The notes: generated by a model from the letters alone, not told the origin. A DNA stretch of 37,640 nt from Deltaproteobacteria bacterium (GCA_024279255.1 JAJRRT010000030.1:1-37640); one strand, 5' to 3'. Numbered from the stretch's first letter, positions 7,824 to 15,573 are shown. Numbers and translations are program-made.

Positions 7824-7862
7824 ATAAAGTCCCACCGCACCTGAGGTGCAGTGGGACTTTAT
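7824..7862. terminator. Bidirectional terminator between dctP3 and the E2-like gene
   Basis: A 12-base stem ATAAAGTCCCAC / GTGGGACTTTAT is extended by GCACC/GGTGC after one mismatch, with a TGA loop. A/T-rich arms on both sides allow it to work for both converging genes. Confidence 0.85.
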
Positions 7863-7881
7863 CTTCACTATGCTAAAGAGC

Positions 7882-8571
7882 TCAATCCGCAATCAAAACC
7901 ACTGGTGCCTCCAGATAGGATCTAATTGTAGCCAGGAACTCCGCCGCATCGGCGCCATCAAGCAAACGATGGTCTGCACCGAGTGTCATTCTCATAACTG
8001 GCGCCACCCCTGGTTCCCCCTGCTCATCAACAATAATTTCTCCCTTTACAGTTCCAACAGCCAATACGGCAGCCTGTGGTGGAGTAATGATCGCGGCAAA
8101 GGACTCAACCCCGAGCATACCCATATTTGTAACGGTAAAGGTTCCACCAGTGCAATCTTCATCAGACAAGGTCTGCTGATGAGCTTTCCCTGCCATCTCA
8201 CGAGCGATACGACTGATCTGCTTCAAACCAAGCTTTTCGCAATCTTTAAGCACAGGGTAATAGAGGCCACAATCGGTCGCAACTGCCATAGTCAGCCCAA
8301 TAGAATCAATTTCTATTCCCTGATCCCCATTCCAATAACTATTGACCCAAGGATGCTCCTTGAGCGCCTGAGTCACTGCGGACAAGATAAAGTCATTGAT
8401 GGTCATACCAAGATCCTGACGAAAGCGGATCACGTCAGTCATATCAACGGTCATGGTCACATGAAAATGAGGAATACTCTTCCATGCGTCCTCAGTCCTC
8501 TTCGCAAGAAGCCTGCGGATCTTGATTGACTTACCAGGGCCACTCTCACAAATTTGATTTTTTTTGGTCAT
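7882..8571 (-). CDS. Stand-alone 2-oxoacid dehydrogenase E2 acyltransferase catalytic domain
   Basis: The 229 residues match only the C-terminal catalytic domain of dihydrolipoamide acyltransferases. The start is SIKIRRLLAKRTEDAWKSIPHFHV, the middle has GMTINDFILSAVTQALKEHPWVN, and the end has the active-site block DHRLLDG (His201, Asp205). The lipoyl domain(s) and the E1/E3-binding domain that normally precede it are absent, and no E1 or E3 gene is nearby. The start is supported by a GGAGA ribosome-binding site 6 bases upstream. The active-site histidine is kept, so it may be catalytic. It may use lipoyl groups on another protein, or it may have another acyl-transfer job. That last point is inference. 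Confidence 0.88.
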   Translation of the reverse strand: MTKKNQICESGPGKSIKIRRLLAKRTEDAWKSIPHFHVTMTVDMTDVIRFRQDLGMTINDFILSAVTQALKEHPWVNSYWNGDQGIEIDSIGLTMAVATDCGLYYPVLKDCEKLGLKQISRIAREMAGKAHQQTLSDEDCTGGTFTVTNMGMLGVESFAAIITPPQAAVLAVGTVKGEIIVDEQGEPGVAPVMRMTLGADHRLLDGADAAEFLATIRSYLEAPVVLIAD

Positions 8572-8622
8572 CAGATTCTCCGATTCATCAACAAATATCT
8601 ATTCATCAGCCCTTTGCATGGA

Positions 8623-8649
8623 TTGACAATCATTAAAATCTGCTATATT
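8623..8649 (+). promoter_or_regulatory. Candidate sigma-70 promoter for the pentapeptide/channel gene
   Basis: TTGACA, a 15-base spacer, then TATATT preceded by TGC (an extended -10). The predicted transcript start falls near 8656, which argues for the ATG at 8685 rather than the one at 8655. Confidence 0.55.
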
Positions 8650-8684
8650 TACTTATGTGTCAACTCTTTTTTGCCGGAGGCCTG

Positions 8685-9638
8685 ATGACTGACCCACAGT
8701 ATACAAATCAAAGTACTGATTCGTACAATCTCCCGGAAGACCTTGTCAATGCAGATCTGAGCGGCCGTGATCTGCGTGGCATCAATCTGAGCGGCCGTGA
8801 TCTACGCGGAGCTAAACTATTCAAAGCAGATCTACGTGGAGCCATTCTGCAGGATTGCAATCTCGAAGGCGCTGAACTTTCAGCTGCCAACCTCGAGGGA
8901 GCCAACCTCGAGGCAGTGATCGCCAAGCGTGCTGGTTTCGGTATGGCCCAGATGAAAAACTGTAGTCTGTTTCGCGCGAACCTCGAAGGAGCAACCCTGA
9001 CTCAGGCTGACTTGAGAATGGCCAATTTGAATTGCGCGAACCTCGACAAGAGTCGCTTGCGGGAAGCGCAACTGTGCAGCGCAGATCTGTCTGAAGCAAC
9101 ACTGCTTGAGGCCGATTTATCGATGGCAAATATTGATCATGCCAACTTCAACAACTCCGACCTCAGAGGCGCGCGCTTACGCATGATGTGCAACTTTAAG
9201 TCGGCACGCTGGATCGGCACCGATATTCGTGATGTTAATTTTGCCGGGGCCTATCTGATGCGTCGTGAAATAGTCGATCAGAATTTCATCAAAGAGTTCC
9301 GCTCATATAATCGCATGTCAGCCCTGCTCTACTACCCCTGGATGATCACCTGTGACTGTGGTCGCAGCATGCTTCGCTGGTGCCTCTGGATCGGGGTTCA
9401 GGGTCTACTTTTCGCCTGGCTATATACTCTTGTCGGGATAGATTTTGGTCAGGCACCAACGCCCGTTGCGCCTCTATATTTCAGCGTTGTAACTCTGACA
9501 ACTCTAGGGTTTGGAGACATCGTTCCACGTACGATGATGGGACAATTACTTGTCATGACAGAGGTCACTCTTGGCTACATGATGCTTGGCGGTCTGTTAT
9601 CGATATTCGCCAATAAACTCGCCCGGCGCGGCGACTAA
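8685..9638 (+). CDS. Pentapeptide-repeat protein fused to a two-helix K+ channel pore
   Basis: The 317 residues fall into two parts. Residues 21-190 are tandem A(D/N)LxG-type pentapeptide repeats (for example NADLSGRDLRGINLSGRDL), which fold as a right-handed beta-helix. Residues 229-252 and 284-309 are membrane helices flanking a pore loop with the selectivity-filter-like TLGFGD (273-278), a variant of TVGYGD followed by IVP. It is therefore probably a cation channel with a cytoplasmic pentapeptide domain; the ligand or gating signal is unknown. The start at 8685 has a GGAGG ribosome-binding site. An upstream in-frame ATG at 8655 lies at the predicted transcript start. The HDOD gene follows after 14 bases, likely in the same transcript. 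Confidence 0.9.
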   Translation: MTDPQYTNQSTDSYNLPEDLVNADLSGRDLRGINLSGRDLRGAKLFKADLRGAILQDCNLEGAELSAANLEGANLEAVIAKRAGFGMAQMKNCSLFRANLEGATLTQADLRMANLNCANLDKSRLREAQLCSADLSEATLLEADLSMANIDHANFNNSDLRGARLRMMCNFKSARWIGTDIRDVNFAGAYLMRREIVDQNFIKEFRSYNRMSALLYYPWMITCDCGRSMLRWCLWIGVQGLLFAWLYTLVGIDFGQAPTPVAPLYFSVVTLTTLGFGDIVPRTMMGQLLVMTEVTLGYMMLGGLLSIFANKLARRGD

Positions 9639-9652
9639 CTGACGAGGATAAC

Positions 9653-10491
9653 ATGCTCGGATTCGGCAAAAAAAGACCAACACAATTGATGGCCTCAACA
9701 ATTACGAGATCCCGAGCTTTTCTGCCTCAGTGATCACTCTTCTTGGCAAGCTTCGTGACCCTGATTGCTCAGTCACGGCCATAGCCGATGACTTGGAAGT
9801 CGACCCCGGACTACACGTTCGCGTACTCAAAACAGTCAACGCCGTTGCTTTCGGCTTATCACACAAGGTTAGCAGTATCCATCATGCGGTCAGCCTACTC
9901 GGCCGAGCAAGGCTCGAATCTCTTGTATTATCGGTAGCAGTTAAAAATAATCTTGATGGTGAAAATATGCCAGACTGGTTTGACATGCACCTATTCTGGC
10001 GCGCTGCCGCCAGACGAGCTGCCCTTGCCCGAGGGCTGGCGCAAAGACTTCATCCCGAAACCCAATCAGAATCTTTTACCGCTGGCCTTCTGCAAGACAT
10101 GGCAATACCCGTTATTGCTCAGAGCAAGACATCGACCTACCAAAAGCTCTATGAGCCATGGAATATAGTCGATAATCAATCAAACCTGATTGAGCTTGAA
10201 CAGAATAATCTCAACCTTGACCACGCAACCATTGGTGCACAAATGGCACGGAACTGGGGTTTTCCAACCAGCCTGATCGGAATGATCAACTGTCACCACA
10301 CAACAAAAGCGTCAGCCGAGATTCCCCTATCGGTACAAATTGTTGCAATGCTTAAAGGGAATCCAGAAATCCCTCTTACAGACCTGGCAGCCCAGGTTGG
10401 TCAACTCTTTAATCTTGATCAGAACCTGTATCGTCAACTAGCAGAACAAGCTCAGGAAGATGCGGATGAACTGATTGAAGCTCTCCGCTGA
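9653..10491 (+). CDS. HDOD-domain protein, with a one-base frame break near its start
   Basis: HDOD proteins are HD-like signalling domains that usually lack phosphodiesterase activity. The long uninterrupted frame runs from a weak GTG at 9730 to 10491 and lacks the normal N-terminus. The missing part (NNYEIPSFSAS) is encoded just upstream in the same frame, with no ATG, GTG or TTG start. A good start (ATG at 9653 after GAGGA) lies in another frame, reading MLGFGKKR. The two join exactly if one base is re-read within the seven-A run at 9668-9674, giving MLGFGKKKTNTIDGLNNYEIPSF and a 279-residue protein. HDOD blocks follow: VDPGLHVRVLKTVNA, ISSIHHAVSLLGR-like, and GLLQDMAIPVI. The cause is open: slippage, mutation or sequencing error. 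Confidence 0.72.
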
Positions 10492-10509
10492 ACACCACCT
10501 GTTTTCAAT

Positions 10510-10547
10510 AAAAAGCGGAAACGCCGATTGAGGCCTTTCCGCTTTTT
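10510..10547. terminator. Bidirectional terminator between the HDOD and peroxiredoxin genes
   Basis: The stem AAAAAGCGGAAA / TTTCCGCTTTTT is a perfect 12-base match around a 14-base interior loop region, with A and T runs at the outer ends. It serves two converging genes. Confidence 0.85.
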
Positions 10548-10588
10548 ATAATTTTATTTAAAACTGAAGCTTTGGATTCTCAAACAGA

Positions 10589-11191
10589 CTAGAGGTTATC
10601 AGACTCCGAAGCGAGGTAAGAAGCAACCCCTTCGCTATTCGGGGCCATCCCCTTGTCGCCCCTATTCCAACCTGCAGGACAAACTTCACCATGTTTTTCT
10701 GTAAACTGCAACGCGTCAACCATGCGCAGCATCTCATCAATATTCCGTCCTAACGGCAGATCATTAACCACCTGATGACGGACAGTGCCACTTTGGTCAA
10801 TCAGAAAAGAGCCTCGAAAGGCGACTCCGGCCGCCTCAAACTCAACATCATAGGCCTTGCAGATTTCATGCTTTACATCGGCAACCAAAGGATAGGCCAC
10901 CTGACCGATCCCGCCTTGATCAACCGGAGTATTGCGCCAGGCAGTATGGGTAAATTGCGAATCAATTGAACATCCAATGACCTGAACACCACGTTCCTCA
11001 AATTCTTTGATTCGATGACTAAAAGCAATGAGTTCGGTCGGACAAACAAAGGTAAAGTCGAGCGGATAAAAGAAAAGAACAACGTACTTCCCTTTATAAT
11101 TATCCAGACTGAAATCAGCATTCAGCGAACCATCGGCCATGACAGCCGTTGCTTGAAATCCGGGGGCCTGCTTACCTACGAGAACGCTCAT
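10589..11191 (-). CDS. 2-Cys peroxiredoxin (AhpC/Prx1 type)
   Basis: Thiol peroxidase that reduces hydrogen peroxide and organic peroxides in the cytoplasm. The 200 residues show the peroxidatic motif FYPLDFTFVCPTE (Cys50), the conserved arginine in FRGSFLID (Arg126), and the resolving cysteine in GEVCPAGW (Cys171), as in typical 2-Cys enzymes. An AGGAG ribosome-binding site precedes the ATG. A candidate promoter and an adjacent palindrome lie upstream at 11246-11286. No reductase (AhpF) or thioredoxin gene is adjacent, so its reductant is probably supplied elsewhere. Confidence 0.95.
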   Translation of the reverse strand: MSVLVGKQAPGFQATAVMADGSLNADFSLDNYKGKYVVLFFYPLDFTFVCPTELIAFSHRIKEFEERGVQVIGCSIDSQFTHTAWRNTPVDQGGIGQVAYPLVADVKHEICKAYDVEFEAAGVAFRGSFLIDQSGTVRHQVVNDLPLGRNIDEMLRMVDALQFTEKHGEVCPAGWNRGDKGMAPNSEGVASYLASESDNL

Positions 11192-11245
11192 CGACTTGCT
11201 CCTTTTGAATAGATATTTTCCGGGTTGATTTTGATATTGGAGATC

Positions 11246-11273
11246 ATTCTAAACAAGAAATGGTAGCTGTCAA
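11246..11273 (-). promoter_or_regulatory. Candidate sigma-70 promoter for the peroxiredoxin
   Basis: On the minus strand: TTGACA, a 16-base spacer and TAGAAT. Both boxes are close to consensus, and the element sits about 55 bases before the peroxiredoxin start codon. Confidence 0.55.
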
Positions 11274-11286
11274 GTCAATTATGACT
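11273..11286. promoter_or_regulatory. Palindrome abutting the peroxiredoxin -35 box
   Basis: AGTCA-ATTA-TGACT is a perfect 5-base dyad with a 4-base centre. It directly abuts the -35 hexamer of the candidate peroxiredoxin promoter, where an activator or repressor could act. The cognate regulator is unknown. Confidence 0.35.
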
Positions 11287-11293
11287 AATTTGG

Positions 11294-12192
11294 TTACTTT
11301 TTGCGGCTGCGGGGGTGTGCTGAATCGTAGATCGATGTCAGGTGGCTGAGACTGACCTGAGTATATTTTTGAGTCGTAGAGAGCGACACGTGGCCAAGAA
11401 GTTCCTGAATAGCTCGAAGGTCAGCACCCCCATCCAGCAAATGAGTCGCAAAAGAATGGCGTAATGAATGGGGACTAGCATCTGTCCGCAACCCAGAAAG
11501 TAGCAAATACTTTTTATATGTCGTTGCACACTGCGAGCAGATAACCTTCCATTTCTGGCATTAAGAAACAATGGTGCTTCAGCCACGACCTTCCCACGGG
11601 ATTCAAGGTATTTTTGAATGGCCAGGGTTGCAACCTTACCAATCGGCACAAGTCGCTCCTTGTTTCCCTTACCAAGAACCCTGATGAGTTGCTGAACAAA
11701 ATCGACGGAATTGACATCAAGCGAAGTCAATTCCCCAATACGTAGCCCTGAAGAATAAAAAAGTTCAAAAATTGCTTGATCCCGCAGGCCCTGCGGGGTC
11801 AATTTCTCACGCGGATGATCCAGAAAATGGGTCACTTCATCGACCGATAAGGTTTTCGGTAAATACTTCTCCTGCCGAGGTGTCGACAGACTATCCGCCG
11901 GCGAAGCCTCAAGAGTTCCCTGCCTCACCAGGAAACGGAAAAAGGTGCGCAGTGCCGAGAGCTTACGGCCGATACTGGTGCGGCTGTTTACCTTATGAAG
12001 GCGAGCAAGATAGCGTCGTAATATCAACGTGTCGATCTGAGCGACAGCCTCCCCTCCGACAAGGTCAGGCTGCTCTTGTTGTAAAAAATCTAAAAACTGT
12101 TGCAGGTCACTGCGATAAGCAGTCAGAGTCCGGGGGGAAAGATTTCGCTCGACTTCGAGATGATGCAGAAATTCTTCAATGCACTGCTTCAT
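11294..12192 (-). pseudogene. xerC: Tyrosine recombinase XerC, broken by a one-base frameshift
   Basis: XerC acts with XerD at dif to resolve chromosome dimers. The first part, from the ATG at 12192, has the core-binding domain (MKQCIEEFLHHLEVERNLSPRTL) and the start of the catalytic domain: Arg in SSGLRIGELTSLD and Lys in LGKGNKERLVPIG. After ARSVQRHIK the frame runs into unrelated sequence. The rest continues in another frame: [25 protein letters not shown], then [16 protein letters not shown] with the catalytic Tyr. The join falls at the five-base A-run (T-run on the plus strand) at 11511-11515; one extra A gives an intact 299-residue protein, the normal length. As written, the product lacks the HxxR, His and Tyr catalytic residues. 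Mutation, frameshifting and sequencing error are all possible. Confidence 0.88.
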
Positions 12193-12220
12193 GTTAACGC
12201 TCACTCTCAAACAACAAAAA

Positions 12221-12249
12221 TTGACCACTCATTTTCGGCGTGGCATACT
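12221..12249 (+). promoter_or_regulatory. Weak candidate promoter for the hydrolase-yjbQ-DUF362 operon
   Basis: TTGACC, a 17-base spacer and CATACT, in the divergent gap between xerC and the hydrolase gene. Each box departs from consensus, so it is only a suggestion based on spacing and position. Confidence 0.3.
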
Positions 12250-12311
12250 TCTTTGAGCAGCTTGGCAACAAGGTTTCAAAACTACAATGCAGATAAAGGC
12301 ATAGATCCCAT

Positions 12312-13148
12312 ATGAGCACTATTCTCACTGTCCTTCAAGTTCTACTGTTGATTGAAACACTAATTGTGACGCTCAGTTATAGCATGTGCTGGTACGAATA
12401 CGCCAACAGCAACCCCCTGCTGATGAGTGAGCGTTTTAAGCCGCGCTCACTGTGGCTTGCCATCTCTTTAATCACTCAAGAAATTTTTTTCAATTGTCTT
12501 ACGCTACTACTGCTCCCTTTTGGGCTCGGGTCTCCACGCAAGCAACCGCATTTCAATGGCGAAACTCCAATCCTACTGCTCCATGGTCTTTTTAATAACC
12601 GGGCAAGTTGGTTTTGGTTCAAATTAGTCCTCCGGCGGCGCGGCTTTCGCAACCTGGTTACCATTAACCTCTCATCCTTTCACAATGAAGAGTCTTTGAC
12701 AGAACAAGTCGCGAAACGAGTCGATGAGCTACGTCACAGCCTAAATGTCGAGCGAGTACACTTGGTCGGCCATTCGATGGGTGGAATCATCGCGCGCAAT
12801 TACTTGCAGATCCGTGGCGGTGAAAACAAAGTTGAGCGTTGCGTCTTCCTCGGCACACCCCATGCTGGTTCTAAACTAACTCCATTTGCGCTCTCTCCCC
12901 TAAGTAACGCCCTGGTCCCAAATTCCGAGTTTTTAAAAAGACTCGCTAACGCTGCCCCTCCACTCAAAACCAAACTGATCAACATTTACAGCAACAAAGA
13001 CAACATGGTCGTTCCGACCAGTTCGGCCCATCTTGATTGGCTTGACAATATTGTTCTCGACCGTATCGGCCACACTGGCTTGCTCTATCGGCATAAATCG
13101 ATTGAGGCTGTCGCCACAGCCCTGGGAAGAGTTGATGAAAACCGTTGA
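12312..13148 (+). CDS. Lipase-like alpha/beta hydrolase with N-terminal membrane segments
   Basis: The 278-residue protein has two hydrophobic stretches at about residues 3-23 and 47-71, then an alpha/beta-hydrolase domain. It has the HG oxyanion motif (residues 91-92), the nucleophile elbow GHSMGG (Ser155), the lipase-type LGTPHAGS block (residues 180-187), and a plausible catalytic Asp230 and His254 (IGHTGLL). The pattern fits triacylglycerol lipase or esterase families, probably membrane-attached. The substrate cannot be named. Its last 14 bases overlap the start of yjbQ, so the genes are co-transcribed. Confidence 0.85.
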   Translation: MSTILTVLQVLLLIETLIVTLSYSMCWYEYANSNPLLMSERFKPRSLWLAISLITQEIFFNCLTLLLLPFGLGSPRKQPHFNGETPILLLHGLFNNRASWFWFKLVLRRRGFRNLVTINLSSFHNEESLTEQVAKRVDELRHSLNVERVHLVGHSMGGIIARNYLQIRGGENKVERCVFLGTPHAGSKLTPFALSPLSNALVPNSEFLKRLANAAPPLKTKLINIYSNKDNMVVPTSSAHLDWLDNIVLDRIGHTGLLYRHKSIEAVATALGRVDENR

Positions 13149-13536
13149 GCTATCTATTCGTAGTCGCGACCGATGCGAAATGATCGATATTACCGATGAT
13201 ATAAAAAACATCCTCAGTAAACACCAAATCAGCGACGCCGTTATCACACTATTTACCCCGCACACAACAGCTGCAATCACCATCAATGAAAACGCCGATC
13301 CTGACGTCACAAGAGATATGCTTTATGGCTTGGCAAAACTGGCCCCACAGGACCCACATTTCAAACATGCCGAAGGGAACAGTGCTGCACACATCAAAAG
13401 TAGCCTGATCGGCGTCAGCGAGACCTTGATTGTAGAAAGCAACCATCTGCTGTTAGGCACATGGCAGGGAATTTATTTCTGCGAATTCGATGGCCCCCGT
13501 ACCCGACGAATCATAATTAACCTGAGCGGGTCCTGA
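13135..13536 (+). CDS. yjbQ: YjbQ/UPF0047 family protein
   Basis: Small single-domain protein, 133 residues from the ATG at 13135. It has the family blocks FTPHTTAAITINENADPDV, GNSAAHIKSSLIG and LGTWQGIYFCEFDGPR. The His residues in these blocks form the conserved metal/phosphate pocket of the family. Some members complement thiamin-phosphate synthase mutants, but the physiological role is unsettled. A longer in-frame extension to 13033 would read through the hydrolase gene and is not favoured. It overlaps the hydrolase gene by 14 bases and is followed one base later by the DUF362 gene. Confidence 0.88.
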   Translation: MKTVELSIRSRDRCEMIDITDDIKNILSKHQISDAVITLFTPHTTAAITINENADPDVTRDMLYGLAKLAPQDPHFKHAEGNSAAHIKSSLIGVSETLIVESNHLLLGTWQGIYFCEFDGPRTRRIIINLSGS

Positions 13537-13537
13537 G

Positions 13538-14689
13538 ATGTCGAAGCCGGTTGAGAACAATCGCGTAACCCTGCTGTCACTCTCTGACTACTCCCCGGAG
13601 AAAACCCTCACAACAATTGTTCAACTCCTTGAACCTCTGGGCGGCATAGAGAACTTTGTCAAGCCCGGCCAGAAGGTCCTGCTCAAACCAAACCTCCTCG
13701 CTGGCAAGCCACCCGAGAAGGCTGTCACAACCCATCCAGAAATAATCCGTGCCGTTACACAACTGATTCAGGCTGCGGGGGGAATTGTCTACCTTGGCGA
13801 TTCTCCCGGGATTGGCAGCGCCGAAAATGTTGCACGGAAATGTGGGATTATGGATGTGGTCGAAGAACTGGGCATCGTCTTCACCCCCTTCGTAGAATCG
13901 ATCACGGTCCATCCACATGGACGTACATTTCAAGAGCTCGAAGTTGCCCGAGAGTTACTTGAGGCCGAGGTTGTCATCAACCTGCCGAAACTTAAAACGC
14001 ACCAGATGATGGGTTTGACCTGTGCGGTAAAGAACATGTTCGGTGCCATAGTCGGGCTCCGCAAGCCGCAATTGCACTTACAGGCGGGCAGCGACAAAGC
14101 GTTGTTTGCCCTGATGCTACTCGAACTTTGCGAACAGCTTAAGCCATCACTATCGATTGTTGATGCTGTAGTCGGTATGGAGGGAGACGGTCCGGGCAGT
14201 GGTAGCCCTATACAGATCGGTGCGCTTATTGCCGGCATCAACCCTCTGGCAGTAGATGCGGTTGCGACCGAAGTTGTTGGGATGAAGCCAGATCACTCCT
14301 GGACGCAGAAAATGGCGATTGACACCAAACGCAGTGGCGCACTGCTGAGTGAAGTGGAATTACTTGGAGCTGACCTGGAAGACCTTCGCCTCTCTGATTT
14401 CAGGGCAGCTAAATGCACCGACATCAACGGACGCATGCCTGATTTCATGCAGCGCATGCTCAAGCAAGCCCTAACCGCAAGACCGAGTCCCGATCACAGC
14501 CTCTGCACCCGCTGCGAGATTTGCGTTAAACACTGTCCCCCAGAGGCAATGTCAATCACAAAGCAACGCCTACAAATCGATTATAAAAAGTGCATCCGCT
14601 GCTTCTGCTGTCAGGAACTCTGCCCTCAGGGGGCTTTAGTGACCCGACAAGGCTCTCTTCTCAGACTGACTCAGTATTTCAAACGCTGA
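13538..14689 (+). CDS. DUF362 protein with C-terminal 2[4Fe-4S] ferredoxin domain
   Basis: The 383-residue protein has an N-terminal DUF362 domain (about residues 40-300; blocks KVLLKPNLLAGKPPEKAVTTHPE, YLGDSPGIG, INLPKLKTHQMMGLTCAVKNMFG). It ends in two ferredoxin motifs at residues 323-337 and 352-366, each with four cysteines plus proline (CTRCEICVKHCP, CIRCFCCQELCP). The cytoplasmic role is probably redox, but no reaction is established for the family. It is the last gene of the hydrolase-yjbQ unit. Its stop codon is directly adjacent to the stop codon of the converging deoR-type gene, with no base between. Confidence 0.88.
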   Translation: MSKPVENNRVTLLSLSDYSPEKTLTTIVQLLEPLGGIENFVKPGQKVLLKPNLLAGKPPEKAVTTHPEIIRAVTQLIQAAGGIVYLGDSPGIGSAENVARKCGIMDVVEELGIVFTPFVESITVHPHGRTFQELEVARELLEAEVVINLPKLKTHQMMGLTCAVKNMFGAIVGLRKPQLHLQAGSDKALFALMLLELCEQLKPSLSIVDAVVGMEGDGPGSGSPIQIGALIAGINPLAVDAVATEVVGMKPDHSWTQKMAIDTKRSGALLSEVELLGADLEDLRLSDFRAAKCTDINGRMPDFMQRMLKQALTARPSPDHSLCTRCEICVKHCPPEAMSITKQRLQIDYKKCIRCFCCQELCPQGALVTRQGSLLRLTQYFKR

Positions 14690-15331
14690 TTAATGAGTAG
14701 ATCCCTTTTTGAGTGCTGTTGCGCAGTGCGGGCAACCATCTTTATCTGGATCTAGAATCATCGCTTCCCGCAGATATTTAATCGCATCATTCAGCCCACC
14801 AACAGTTCCACCAAACCCGGTCTGAAAACGTCTAACCATTTGTTCGTCCTCAAATGTTAAAACCGAAGGATGACAACAGGGAGCGGCGACACTGCCAAGG
14901 AGAAAATATGAATTTTGTGCCGCGTGTAATTTGCCTGTCAGATAATCAGCGGTGAATGCCATCATGATATTTTCACCATAAAGAATGTGTGCCGAGATTC
15001 CACAGTGTGGACAACATGCCTGCCGCTGCTCACCATTTTTCCCTGTCAACGTATAGAGAAGATGCTGCGTTGGAGGTCGCGTACAGATCAAACATTCACC
15101 CTGCCGACTCTCAGGGAAACTCGCGATGTCCTCCGAGATCTTTCTCGAATCAGCAGTCGGAACAGCTCCGCCATGAATTCTCTTCAACATCCCCTTCTCT
15201 TCCAGGATGACAAGATCTCGATGGATCGTCATTTTAGAGACCTGAAAACTCTCCGCTAAATCAGTTATCTGAAGATTACCAGCCGCTTGGAGCCTCGCCA
15301 GAATCATTTTCCGTCTTTCACTAGAAGTCAT
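14690..15331 (-). CDS. DeoR-type regulator fused to a cysteine-rich NosL-like domain
   Basis: 213 residues in two parts. Residues 1-57 are a DeoR winged helix (RRKMILARLQ, VSKMTIHRDL, RIHGGAVP). Instead of the usual sugar-phosphate domain, residues 80-190 resemble NosL, the copper chaperone of nitrous oxide reductase maturation: a CxxC at 80/83, then ADYLTGKLHAA, a GSxxxP turn and a C-terminal GFGGTVGGL. There are nine cysteines (80, 83, 106, 107, 110, 152, 153, 200, 203), including CCPHC, CC and a C-terminal CPHC, which point to metal binding. It is divergent from a copper-type TonB receptor, so it is probably its metal-responsive regulator. The copper role is inference; the DNA-binding half is clear. 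A GAGGAC ribosome-binding site precedes the ATG. Confidence 0.82.
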   Translation of the reverse strand: MTSSERRKMILARLQAAGNLQITDLAESFQVSKMTIHRDLVILEEKGMLKRIHGGAVPTADSRKISEDIASFPESRQGECLICTRPPTQHLLYTLTGKNGEQRQACCPHCGISAHILYGENIMMAFTADYLTGKLHAAQNSYFLLGSVAAPCCHPSVLTFEDEQMVRRFQTGFGGTVGGLNDAIKYLREAMILDPDKDGCPHCATALKKGSTH

Positions 15332-15399
15332 CTGTCCTCACTAGTTACATTCGTTTGCTAGCATAAAAACAAAAAAATGTTGCGCATCAAACCACAACC

Positions 15400-15451
15400 T
15401 GTTAGATTCTACACAAATCATGACCGCAAAGGTTATAGATTGTTCTAACAA
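15400..15451. promoter_or_regulatory. Candidate operator in the regulator/receptor intergenic region
   Basis: Two arms, TGTTAGA (15400-15406) and TCTAACA (15444-15450), form a 7-base inverted repeat 37 bases apart. The right arm lies within a local palindrome TTGTT-CT-AACAA (15440-15451). It sits roughly mid-way in the 242-base gap between the divergent genes. DeoR-type proteins often bind spaced repeats. I found no convincing -35/-10 pair for either gene here. Confidence 0.4.
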
Positions 15452-15573
15452 TAACATTACTTGACTACTTCTTCCCATAACCGGAGTGAAAAGATCAACA
15501 ATTATTTCTCATTTGCGGTGCCTTGAGACTTATCAGCCCAAAACACCTAACAAGACATCAATTGGAGGGAATC

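Noticed and set aside
11294..12192. A mobile-element integrase in place of xerC
   Set aside because: Length, N-terminal SAM-like domain and catalytic blocks match housekeeping XerC, and no flanking repeats or cargo are present.
12221..12260. TGGCATACTTCTTTGAG as a sigma-54 promoter for the hydrolase
   Set aside because: The GC of the -12 block is missing at the required distance.
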